Positions 1-7,592 of a stretch of 64,000 bases of DNA are shown here, in pieces. A model generated the notes under the pieces. The model was not told the DNA's origin, made no database searches, and saw only the letters and a program-made list of their open reading frames with translations. Origin of the DNA: Paenibacillus sp. FSL H7-0737. GTDB taxonomy: Bacteria; Bacillota; Bacilli; Paenibacillales; Paenibacillaceae. A program made the translations under genes and the position numbers. Every line of letters begins with the position of its first letter. Position 1 is the first letter of the stretch. The DNA lies in assembly GCF_000758545.1 (NCBI RefSeq), contig NZ_CP009279.1:1240001-1304000 (forward strand). The letters are read 5' to 3'.

Positions 1-41
1 CCGCTATTTTTATTGGACTAACTATTCCCTTTGAAATGAAA

Positions 42-1259
42 TTATGCGCCAGGCGAATGAATGCTGTTAGTCACATCCTTGCGGCCTTTCATGAGGAACA
101 AGCAGACAAGAGCAACTGCCATACTAATCGCCGCCACGTAGAACAGGATCGAGTAATCAAAGATATCAATCATAAGTCCCAATAGTGGAGGCGAACTGAT
201 GGCCGCAAGGGAAGAGACGAGATAATACATCCCTGTTCGTGTACCAATGCTCTCTTCTGTCCCTGTTGCCACAACATAAGGATAGGAATTGATATTAATA
301 CAAGCCCAGAAGACTCCACCTAGCAACAGTAACCCTCGAAGGAGCAATAAGTCCTTTGCAAAACCGACGAGAGCAAAAATGGTCATTAGTCCGCATACGC
401 CGATGATGATCATTTTTTTCTTCCCGAATCTTCCGCCCAGCCAACCGCTCGGAATGGCGAACAGCACAAAGGCCAAAGAGAAGAAAGTGAGCGAGAAGGA
501 GGCCGCCTGTTCGCTTAGGCCGAGATGATGTTTACCATATAAGGTAAACAGTGTCTCAACGCCTTGATATGCTACGAACCAGAAGAAAATCGCCGCTAGC
601 AAAAATATTGTGGTACGGTCAAGCTGACTTCGAAAGGAAATACGAGAGGGCTTGGTGGCAGTAGCTGCTTCTGAAGGAAGCTTCATTTGCACGTTTACGC
701 CGTCCCGATTTTCTTTAATGAAGCGTGATACGATAAACATACATAATAAGGTAATCAGTCCAGCTACGATAAACGGAAGTGCTGGATTGGATTTATACAG
801 GATCGAACCTACGCCAAAAGCGAGAATAGAACCGAACCCACCCATGAAATTAATCAGCCCGTTGGCCTTTGTACGCTGCTCTTCTGGCGTAATGTCCGGC
901 ATAAGGGCGACGGTTGGTGAACGGTATAAGCTCATGGCCAGATTCATTAGCATCATAAACAACAGAAGTGTAAATAGTCCGGTATGAAACGGAATCAGCA
1001 TGGTTAGCACGGCAGCGAAAGGCATACCGATCATAAGATAAGGCATTCTGCGTCCAAAACGCGAGGTAGTGCGGTCACTACGGTTGCCAATCCAAGGCTG
1101 CAGGAATAAGGCAAAGTAATTATCAATCGTCATCAAGAAGCTGATAAGTGCCACACTATGTACGTATTTTTCTAGAAAAAAGGGTACAAATGCGTTATAC
1201 AGACTCCACGTAATGCTGATGCTGAAAAAGCCGAATCCGAGCAACCAGACTTTTTTCAC
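42..1259 (-). CDS. MFS transporter (SLC45/GPH-like sugar or metabolite carrier)
   Basis: A 405-residue integral membrane protein with about twelve hydrophobic segments. After the second segment it has the MFS loop GNRSDRTTSRFGRRMPYL, the D-R-x(n)-GRR pattern typical of sugar:cation symporter-like and SLC45-like carriers. The start is GTG at 1259, preceded by a GGGAG ribosome binding site. It lies 17 bp downstream of the glycerophosphodiesterase gene on the same strand and is probably co-transcribed with it, so a glycerol-phosphodiester or sugar-type substrate is possible. The substrate itself cannot be read from the sequence. Membrane-carrier status is secure. Confidence 0.85.
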   Translation of the reverse strand: MKKVWLLGFGFFSISITWSLYNAFVPFFLEKYVHSVALISFLMTIDNYFALFLQPWIGNRSDRTTSRFGRRMPYLMIGMPFAAVLTMLIPFHTGLFTLLLFMMLMNLAMSLYRSPTVALMPDITPEEQRTKANGLINFMGGFGSILAFGVGSILYKSNPALPFIVAGLITLLCMFIVSRFIKENRDGVNVQMKLPSEAATATKPSRISFRSQLDRTTIFLLAAIFFWFVAYQGVETLFTLYGKHHLGLSEQAASFSLTFFSLAFVLFAIPSGWLGGRFGKKKMIIIGVCGLMTIFALVGFAKDLLLLRGLLLLGGVFWACININSYPYVVATGTEESIGTRTGMYYLVSSLAAISSPPLLGLMIDIFDYSILFYVAAISMAVALVCLFLMKGRKDVTNSIHSPGA

Positions 1260-1276
1260 ACAGTCACACTCCCTTA

Positions 1277-2005
1277 TTATTTAGCTAGAAGCCCAGCCAG
1301 CACATCTGGATGATCTGTAATAATACCTGACACTCCAGCTTCGATTAAAGCCTTCATCCGCTCTGGATCATTAACAGTCCAAGGATGATAAGCGATGCCA
1401 TGCTTAGCGGCTTCTTCGACGAATTCAGGAAGCACTGCTTGATGATAAGCATGTAGTGCGTTTGCGCCAAGCGTAGCTGCATAATCCCAAGGACGATACA
1501 GACCTTCCCCGTATAGAATTCCTGTCTTGATCTCAGGTGCGATCGTTTTACTGTGAGCTAGTGAATAATGGTTGAAGCTCGAAAAAATCACGCGATCGCT
1601 CATCTTGAACTCCCGTACAGCCGCGATAACCTTTTCCTCCATACCCGGGTAAAAGAAAGTACCATTTTTAAACTCGATGTTCAGTACTGTATCTCGACCT
1701 TGCAGCAGATCTAACAAATCTTCTAGCAAGGGGAGTTTCTCGCCTTTGAACTCGGGACTGAACCAAGAGCCCGCGTCCACTTCCAGAATTTCTGCAAGGG
1801 TTTTATCCTTCACATAGCCAATTCCGCTTGTCGTACGGTTTAGGGTTTCATCATGAATAAGAACAAGCCCGCCATCCTTTGTCATTTGTACATCGGTTTC
1901 AATCCCGGTTGCACCTAACTCAAGACCTTTGCGGAACGCTGCCATAGTATTTTCCGGACACACTGCCGATGCGCCGCGATGCGCAAAATTAATAATGTTT
2001 TTCAT
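1277..2005 (-). CDS. glycerophosphodiester phosphodiesterase (GDPD family)
   Basis: A 242-residue cytoplasmic enzyme (no signal peptide) of the UgpQ-like GDPD family, which hydrolyses glycerophosphodiesters to glycerol-3-phosphate and an alcohol. Visible family motifs are HRG at residues 9-11, PEN at 17-19, the metal ligands E36 and D38 in GIETDVQ, and H51 in LIHDETLNR. Near the C-terminus are WTVND and GIITDHPD. The length matches the single-domain family. A GGAGGG sequence precedes the ATG at 2005. The MFS gene follows by 17 bp, which suggests a two-gene operon. Confidence 0.92.
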   Translation of the reverse strand: MKNIINFAHRGASAVCPENTMAAFRKGLELGATGIETDVQMTKDGGLVLIHDETLNRTTSGIGYVKDKTLAEILEVDAGSWFSPEFKGEKLPLLEDLLDLLQGRDTVLNIEFKNGTFFYPGMEEKVIAAVREFKMSDRVIFSSFNHYSLAHSKTIAPEIKTGILYGEGLYRPWDYAATLGANALHAYHQAVLPEFVEEAAKHGIAYHPWTVNDPERMKALIEAGVSGIITDHPDVLAGLLAK

Positions 2006-2080
2006 CAGCTATTCATCCCTCCAACTTAGTGTTTGCTGTCGCCCTGTAGACGAGGGCTACTTTTCATATTCCACATGAAG

Positions 2081-2112
2081 ACAAGAAACCCTGTCTAGAA
2101 ATACTGACAGGG
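2081..2112 (-). terminator. putative terminator of the STM4015-4011 operon
   Basis: CCCTGTC (2089-2095) pairs perfectly with GACAGGG (2106-2112). Read on the minus strand the hairpin is followed by a short, imperfect T-run (TTTCTT). It lies 50 bp past the end of the last operon gene. A second small hairpin (GCCCT/AGGGC, 2041-2057) lies just beyond. Confidence 0.5.
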
Positions 2113-2163
2113 CTCTATTTCTTGAAATTTAACATGCAGTTAATCTTACTGCAAATTCTCGCC

Positions 2164-3030
2164 TCAATGATTCATAGCGCCATAAGGAATCCGTTCCAGC
2201 AGACCTGATCCATAGATGTTTTGCAGCTTCAGCTCTGGCATATGAATATAACCGATATAACAGTCGCATACCTTCATTCGGCAGGCTCTTACAGCGGATA
2301 GGCCTTCCAAGCCATCGCGGTAGAGATTGCCAATGACACCTCTGTCCTTATAGCAGCGTTTCACCAGTCCGGCGCCTTGTACATAAAAGACTTCATTTCC
2401 AGCATTGCAGGTTTGACCAAGGCTCTCGTAATCCATAGCATTCACAGCAAAATGCGGATCAATTTTGCTAAGAATGGAAAGATCCTCGGCAGTATAGTAA
2501 TCCGGTTTATCTTTATAAGCATTGACCCATAGATATACACTCTCCGGTAATGCTGCGCGAAGCGAGGCTATAGCAGGAAAGGCGCTGCGGATCCCAACGC
2601 TCCCTACACTGAAAGGCACATTATTCTCATACAAAGTCATGCATTGCGTTAGAAACTTATCCTCGCTCACCTGTCCGGGGTGGTAAGTAGCCCAAAAGGC
2701 AGCCTTGTTTCGATTCAGCTTATGAATGAAGTCAAGATTTGCTGAAAGGTTCGTCTGAATCGCTACCTTCTCCACATGCTCCATATTGGAGAGCGAGATC
2801 ATCGCTTCTTTGTACCAGCGATGAATCAGCCCTTCGCCATAGGGATTGAAAAAGATAGACAACCGATGGCCCGCTGTACCTTGCAGAGAGGCCCACTCGA
2901 CAAAGGTCTCCAGTCCTTGTCGATCCTTCGCGAGAGTGGCTGCGCTGTCTCTTGTTTTGCCGAAAGGACAGTAGGGGCAGTCATAGTTGCAGGAGGTGAG
3001 AGACCCACGGTAGTAGAGGACCGCATTCAT
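2164..3030 (-). CDS. STM4011 family radical SAM protein
   Basis: A 288-residue radical S-adenosylmethionine protein. Cys14, Cys18 and Cys21 (TSCNYDCPYCPFGK) form the CxxxCxxC motif that binds the catalytic 4Fe-4S cluster. Further cysteines occur in the C-terminal third (CYKDRGVIGN, CRMKVCDCYIGY) and may hold an auxiliary cluster. I chose the ATG at 3030 because it forms an ATGA overlap with the stop of the preceding gene and follows GGAAAGG; a longer frame to 3081 overlaps that gene without a better site. Order and neighbours match the Salmonella STM4015-4011 cluster, whose reaction is unknown. Family assignment comes from remembered family features plus gene order. Confidence 0.85.
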   Translation of the reverse strand: MNAVLYYRGSLTSCNYDCPYCPFGKTRDSAATLAKDRQGLETFVEWASLQGTAGHRLSIFFNPYGEGLIHRWYKEAMISLSNMEHVEKVAIQTNLSANLDFIHKLNRNKAAFWATYHPGQVSEDKFLTQCMTLYENNVPFSVGSVGIRSAFPAIASLRAALPESVYLWVNAYKDKPDYYTAEDLSILSKIDPHFAVNAMDYESLGQTCNAGNEVFYVQGAGLVKRCYKDRGVIGNLYRDGLEGLSAVRACRMKVCDCYIGYIHMPELKLQNIYGSGLLERIPYGAMNH

Positions 3031-4376
3031 GGTAATACGAACCTTTCCATCTGCTCTCGTATCTCCCCTGAAATAAACCAATCACCGATGGAATCGGAGT
3101 AGCCCATGCCTTCAGTAGTGAGGCGTAAAACTCCATCTTCTTCTTTCCCTAAGCCGGTATGAAGCAGGTTAGACAGTTCAGGATAATCACTCCAGAGTGA
3201 ATTTCCGAAGCGCAGACTATAATCTCCAAGCCTCAGACCTTCACTATGTAAAATCGCCTTTAGAATAAAGCGGCGCTTCTGTTCTTCCAGACTTAGCACA
3301 ATTCCGTAATCTGCAGTATCGTAACGATCTGCACTGACGTAATCGGCAATAATGCTCTCGGTTGCTTTACGGCTCACCCCATAACGGGAAGCGTAATGCA
3401 CATTGCGGGTATAGGACCTAGCCCCGCAGCCTAGCCCGACCATTCCTTCTTCCTGACAGCTGTAGTCAAGAATGCGTTTATCTGTTCCTGCGGTTTCCTT
3501 GGCGAAACGACGCATGGAATATTGGCGATAACCTCTGGCTTTAAGCAGCTGCTCAGCGGCCTTGTAGCAGTCTAGGCGAATATCCTCCTGACGCTGGATA
3601 TCATCAGGCTTTACGATGGTATGCTCACGGGTATAGAGCGGATAAATAAAGATTTCCTCAGGATCATAGCTAAGCGTCTGATTTAGCGAATACAGCCAAG
3701 AGTCGACGGTCTGCCCTGGAAGACCATAGATCAGATCCAAATTTAGAATGGGAAAATCATATTTTCCCAGCAGCTCCAATGCGCGATACACCTCATCCGG
3801 ATTCTGCGGGCGATAGATGGCCGCCGATTCAGCTGCGACAAAGCTTTGAATGCCCATACTGACCCGATCCACCGTATATTCTTTTAGAATATTCAGCTTC
3901 TCTTCGGTGATCGTCTCCGGTGAAGTTTCCACTGAGATGGAGGCTGAGCTCGTATCCAGTCCCATCGTATCAACGGCAATGTGGAACAAACGACGCAGTT
4001 GATTTGCCGCCAATAATGTAGGTGTTCCACCACCAATCGCGAAACGGGCATACGGCTTATGTTTGGTGAACGCTGCCCACTGCTTGGCTTGGCGTTCTAG
4101 CGCGTCTACGTATGTAGCGTGAACATTCGCGCGTTTATCAGGCAAGGTGAACAGGTTGCAGAATCCACAGCGAGCACCGCAAAACGGGATATGCATATAT
4201 AGAAAAAAGGATTCTGCAGGTTCATCTCGCCATAAGGTTTCTAGCGGCATCGGAGGCTGCAAATCCCTGTAAGCTGTTTTGTGTGGATAGGAATACAGAT
4301 AAGATCGGTAAGGGTTAGCAGTAATATTGTCTTTCCACCCGTGAAGCTCTTCTAAAGAGAAGGACGATAACGTCAT
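3027..4376 (-). CDS. STM4012 family radical SAM protein (HemN/HemW-like)
   Basis: A 449-residue radical SAM enzyme related to the coproporphyrinogen-oxidase-like HemN/HemW group. Cys66, Cys70 and Cys73 in HIPFCGARCGFCNLF form the cluster-binding motif. It is followed by the GGTP element (AIGGGTPTLL), a SAM-contacting SVETSPE stretch, and a HemN-like C-terminal domain. The start at 4376 lies 22 bp after the preceding stop and follows GGAAAGGATGGAG. The open frame extends to 4571 but would overlap STM4013 by over 170 bp, so the longer start is rejected. It overlaps STM4011 by 4 bp. It is probably not the haem-pathway enzyme, given its operon partners. Confidence 0.86.
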   Translation of the reverse strand: MTLSSFSLEELHGWKDNITANPYRSYLYSYPHKTAYRDLQPPMPLETLWRDEPAESFFLYMHIPFCGARCGFCNLFTLPDKRANVHATYVDALERQAKQWAAFTKHKPYARFAIGGGTPTLLAANQLRRLFHIAVDTMGLDTSSASISVETSPETITEEKLNILKEYTVDRVSMGIQSFVAAESAAIYRPQNPDEVYRALELLGKYDFPILNLDLIYGLPGQTVDSWLYSLNQTLSYDPEEIFIYPLYTREHTIVKPDDIQRQEDIRLDCYKAAEQLLKARGYRQYSMRRFAKETAGTDKRILDYSCQEEGMVGLGCGARSYTRNVHYASRYGVSRKATESIIADYVSADRYDTADYGIVLSLEEQKRRFILKAILHSEGLRLGDYSLRFGNSLWSDYPELSNLLHTGLGKEEDGVLRLTTEGMGYSDSIGDWFISGEIREQMERFVLP

Positions 4377-4398
4377 AACAGTTCTCCATCCTTTCCTT

Positions 4399-5181
4399 TT
4401 ATAAAATAAATTCCCGATAAGGGACGTTCCATACGGTCTCGTGAGCCAAGCGATGCCCCTGATAGCCATCTTCGCCAAAAGCGGTTCCATGATCAGAAAA
4501 CGCCAGACAGAAGGTAGGATTACCGCGTTCCCGGAAGGCATCGAATAATCGGCCCAGTTCACCATCCACATAGCGGAGTGCAGCGCGCTGGCTGTCTACG
4601 GAGTCCTTTTTAGCACCGGGTATAAAATAATGGTTTGGCCCGTGAATGGCTGAGACATTGAGGAACATGAACAATCTTTGTTCGCCCGGAGTATCCTTCA
4701 ACAGCTTCAAGGCATGATTCACCTGATGCTCTGTGGAACGCGGATTGGTGACCCCGAACGTCATCCGCCAGTAGCTTTGCTGGAAATAGCTTGGTAACAC
4801 ACGAGCGAGTGGATTTTTTTTGGTGAAAAAAATAACGCCCCCAATACAAACCGTACGGTAGCCCTCGGCAGCAAGCCCGGATACGATATCGGGTGTATCG
4901 AACAGCCAGGTATGGGGATGCGTCTTCATTCCGGTGTTTCGAGAATGGAACATTCGGATATGTTCCGTCTTATCCGTTGTGGCTGGAGTAGGCAAAAAAC
5001 CGCCGAAGAAGGCGTGATGAGCCGCATAGGTAAAGCTGCCTGGGGTATGTCTTTTCTCCCATGATCCGGTTCCGCACAAGTTCGGGCAGTTTGATTCTTC
5101 CATAACAGCAGCATCATAACGAAGAGTATCGAGTGTGATCATAAGAATGTCATGAGTGCCGACGATGGTGTTCATATCCAT
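4399..5181 (-). CDS. STM4013/SEN3800 family hydrolase (alkaline phosphatase/sulfatase fold)
   Basis: A 260-residue protein of the alkaline phosphatase/sulfatase superfamily. The N-terminal ILMITLDTLRYD supplies the first metal-binding aspartates (D18, D23). The C-terminal FSDHGTAFGEDGYQGHRLAH carries the conserved DHG metal site and a family-specific GEDGY-GHR-H pattern. There is no signal peptide, so it should act in the cytoplasm, unlike most sulfatases. The substrate is unknown; a phospho- or sulfo-ester (or phosphonate) is inferred only from the fold. Its start overlaps the STM4014 stop by one base (TAATG), implying translational coupling. Confidence 0.84.
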   Translation of the reverse strand: MDMNTIVGTHDILMITLDTLRYDAAVMEESNCPNLCGTGSWEKRHTPGSFTYAAHHAFFGGFLPTPATTDKTEHIRMFHSRNTGMKTHPHTWLFDTPDIVSGLAAEGYRTVCIGGVIFFTKKNPLARVLPSYFQQSYWRMTFGVTNPRSTEHQVNHALKLLKDTPGEQRLFMFLNVSAIHGPNHYFIPGAKKDSVDSQRAALRYVDGELGRLFDAFRERGNPTFCLAFSDHGTAFGEDGYQGHRLAHETVWNVPYREFIL

Positions 5182-6470
5182 TAAGATAATCCTTCCTTTA
5201 TAAGCGGTGTGGAGGGAGGTGTGATATAGTCTCTAGCCGACAATACCTTCATTTCCCATTCGTAGGTGCTGCAGCCGCGGTATTTTACATCGTACAGCAA
5301 GTCGCCAAATGGATTGACATCCGCGACAAAACATTGCTGTGAACCCCCGGAGACGAGTACATCGATTCCGGCTACCCCGGAACGGGGAAAAGCAGCCAGT
5401 GCTTGCACAGCGGTATTCCGCACCTGCTCCTGTACGGATTCAGACAGACCGGCTTCCGAAAGAGACATCCGCTGGTTGCGTAAATGCAGATTCGTAATTG
5501 GTGTAGGGCTGACCCGAGCAACCGCGTGGCAGGCCTCGCGGAGAACGACTAGCTGGCGAATATCGAATGCTTTACCCTTAAGCCCCGCTTTAGGGATCCA
5601 TTGCTCAGCATAAGCACCGTGCTGGTAGATCCAGTTCATAATTCCCGAGATTGTGGCGGTATCCGTGTACCGTCGCAGTTTACCGGAATTATAGTAAATG
5701 GGTGGTCGAGTGATGTAATCCTCGACCCCCACTGTTGTTAAGGCAATTTCGGCCCCCGTCACAGGATGGATTTGATAGGCGATCACTCCAGAAGCGGCAG
5801 AACCAAAGGCTAGCTTAATGAATACCCGGTGCATGCGCCGGGATAACATCATCTCCCGGAGAGAGTCGTAATCCGTAGGCTGCTGATCTTCGCCTACTGG
5901 GCGAGGGATTGGAATCCCTGCCTCGCTCAGAATCTGTTGTGTCTGGCGTTTATCGGTCATGGCCGCAATGTCAGTAGGGTCATTTAACCACAGCGAACCT
6001 GGACACGCGGTGTTGGCCTCTCGCTGTAGTCTAGCCAGCATTCGGCAGTAGCCACGGAACCATTGTGATGGATGATGCAGGACACCTTGTATTTCCTTCA
6101 ATTGTCGGGCTACCTTCACGCGGAGTGGTCGCGGATCAGGCCTATCGGCGAAGGGATGAAGGGAATCGTCCATATCATCCGAATCCGGTGCACCCAGAGC
6201 GATAATGGCTCGTTCTATCTCGAAGCTGCTGCCAGGCGATTCCAGTCTCAGTAGCGGGGGAGCTGCACTGAGATCTACTCCGTTATAAACGGAGGACTGA
6301 CGGGGTATCTGTTTCTTCTGCTCTTCCATAAGATCGCCTAACGATCTTCCTTGTAGAAACTCAGCGTACGATAAAATAATGGCAGGGGGCATTCCAAGAT
6401 CGGAACGCGCTTGCTGGATGCCGCTAGTCCGTTTATCACCGGGAATACCGATAACGATCATCGGCCTCAT
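5181..6470 (-). CDS. STM4014 family protein (ATP-grasp-like)
   Basis: About 429 residues. The last third looks like an ATP-grasp ligase: GVAGIDVLVSG is followed by FVADVNPFGDLLYD, giving the D384-x-N386 pair that usually binds Mg-ATP, and the middle has a lysine-containing VFIKLAFGSAASGVIAY strand typical of the nucleotide-binding lobe. It may join a carboxylate to an amine or alcohol, but no substrate is known. The ATG at 6470 was chosen because MIVIGIPGDKRTS looks like a natural N-terminal strand and it lies 7 bp after the STM4015 stop. An upstream ATG at 6518, with AGGAAAG before it, would overlap STM4015 and cannot be excluded. Confidence 0.8.
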   Translation of the reverse strand: MRPMIVIGIPGDKRTSGIQQARSDLGMPPAIILSYAEFLQGRSLGDLMEEQKKQIPRQSSVYNGVDLSAAPPLLRLESPGSSFEIERAIIALGAPDSDDMDDSLHPFADRPDPRPLRVKVARQLKEIQGVLHHPSQWFRGYCRMLARLQREANTACPGSLWLNDPTDIAAMTDKRQTQQILSEAGIPIPRPVGEDQQPTDYDSLREMMLSRRMHRVFIKLAFGSAASGVIAYQIHPVTGAEIALTTVGVEDYITRPPIYYNSGKLRRYTDTATISGIMNWIYQHGAYAEQWIPKAGLKGKAFDIRQLVVLREACHAVARVSPTPITNLHLRNQRMSLSEAGLSESVQEQVRNTAVQALAAFPRSGVAGIDVLVSGGSQQCFVADVNPFGDLLYDVKYRGCSTYEWEMKVLSARDYITPPSTPLIKEGLS

Positions 6471-6477
6471 GAGAGGC

Positions 6478-7323
6478 TCACTCTGTGATGGAAGGATAAC
6501 GCCAGTCTTCCTCATCATCGCTTTCCTGCTTGTCGCTAACATCAACAGGCAATCCACTTTGTTTCCAGCGGGTAATCATCTCGTCAGACATATAATGATG
6601 GCTTAGGTTTAATGCTTTTAATTTTTTGATTCTGTCGCTGGCTAGAAGCAATTCTGCCCCCTCATCGCTTAGGGTACCGAGTGATAGATCGAGCGTATCT
6701 AGCTGATCCAGAATAGGAGCATTTGCTAATGCACTTGCGATCTCATCTTGGATCTGGCTATTTTTTAAACCTAGATAAGTAAGCTTAGGGAACTTTCCTA
6801 CTTCTATAAGAGGGAGAAGATCTGCTAGGCTGCCGTCAAATCCGTAGTTATCTACGCCGAGATATAGCTCCAGCTTGCGCAAATTCGGCAATTGGCTAGT
6901 TGCAATCTGTTCAAGAACGGCTTTACCTAAGCCTCCACTTATAATAATCAGTTCTTCTAGCTTGTCGTGTTTGAGTTCTGAGAGGCTCAGCTCATTCCCA
7001 CCTTGAATCGTGAGTGACTGTAGCTCTGGAAAAGCAGGGAGCAACGGCGATAGATCACTTTGGGTAATCCAAGAAATCTCGCATTCCTCATAGCCCATCT
7101 CGCCTATGAAAAGCTTGCGCAAAGCAGGGAAACTAGCACTATGCGTAACCAGTGACTCTACAACTTCTTCTGAACTATTTTCGTAGGCTTGCCCCCAATC
7201 ACCGATAATTAGACTTGTCAGCGAAGAACTTTCAGGGCTGCTACTAAGTTTCTCAATTTCAGTGCCAATTCTTTGGCCTTCTTCGAATTCGTCGTATCCG
7301 ATACTAAGCTTTACTTCCGTCAT
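6478..7323 (-). CDS. STM4015 family leucine-rich-repeat protein
   Basis: About 281 residues with irregular leucine-rich repeats of about 25-30 residues through most of the protein (for example LEELIIISG, LRKLELYLG, LTYLGLKNS, LDTLDLSLG, LKALNLSHH). There is no signal peptide or transmembrane segment, so it is probably a cytosolic scaffold or recognition subunit for the enzymes encoded behind it. Two ATGs lie six bases apart. The second (7323) has GGGAGGG at seven bases and is preferred over the first (7329), where the spacing is about one. It is the first gene of the five-gene operon. The acidic tail (ESDDEEDW) is notable. Confidence 0.82.
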   Translation of the reverse strand: MTEVKLSIGYDEFEEGQRIGTEIEKLSSSPESSSLTSLIIGDWGQAYENSSEEVVESLVTHSASFPALRKLFIGEMGYEECEISWITQSDLSPLLPAFPELQSLTIQGGNELSLSELKHDKLEELIIISGGLGKAVLEQIATSQLPNLRKLELYLGVDNYGFDGSLADLLPLIEVGKFPKLTYLGLKNSQIQDEIASALANAPILDQLDTLDLSLGTLSDEGAELLLASDRIKKLKALNLSHHYMSDEMITRWKQSGLPVDVSDKQESDDEEDWRYPSITE

Positions 7324-7359
7324 GGGCATTCCCTCCCGGAAAAATTTAACTTCGAAAAT

Positions 7360-7388
7360 ACCCTATCATCTGTAGCCGAGGGAGTCAA
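7360..7388 (-). promoter_or_regulatory. putative sigma-A promoter of the STM4015-4011 operon
   Basis: On the minus strand TTGACT (7383-7388) is followed after 17 bp by TAGGGT (7360-7365), about 37 bp upstream of the STM4015 start. The -35 is good, the -10 is weak and the spacing is ideal. Confidence 0.45.
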
Positions 7389-7479
7389 ATCACAGGTTTA
7401 AATAATTATAGTCAAATTCGTCATGTCCTTGAGCTAATCATTTATGGTAGGTTTATGCTAGGGAGAATTACATTATTTT

Positions 7480-7573
7480 GAAATATAAGAAAGTATACGT
7501 TTCACACTATATTTTATCCTTATATTTCTCGCTAAACGCTTACCGTCCTTATAAGGACGCCGAAGGCGATTAT
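7480..7573 (+). repeat. two-hairpin structured element, copy A (upstream of amidase)
   Basis: Hairpin 1: GAAATATAAG (7480-7489) pairs perfectly with CTTATATTTC (7519-7528), with a weaker inner stem. Hairpin 2: the palindrome GTCCTTATAAGGAC (7545-7558) sits inside an outer imperfect stem formed by 7533-7541 and 7563-7572. The same architecture recurs at 19012-19105 with compensating base changes. It ends about six bases before the SD of the amidase gene, so it may act in that 5' leader. Confidence 0.7.
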
Positions 7574-7592
7574 ACTTGAAGGAGCTGTTCTG

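Noticed and set aside
2164..3030. RiPP operon with precursor peptide
   Set aside because: I looked for a short Cys- or Gly-rich precursor frame in the gaps at 2006-2163 and 7330-7592 and saw none, so the RiPP reading is not claimed.
4376..4571. N-terminal extension of the STM4012 frame
   Set aside because: It would overlap STM4013 by 170 bp; the internal ATG at 4376 has a strong ribosome site and the natural N-terminus.
7531..7543. TAAACGCTTACC resembling a LacI/CcpA operator
   Set aside because: It lies inside the outer stem of the two-hairpin element and lacks the dyad of the real operators at 15552-16917.
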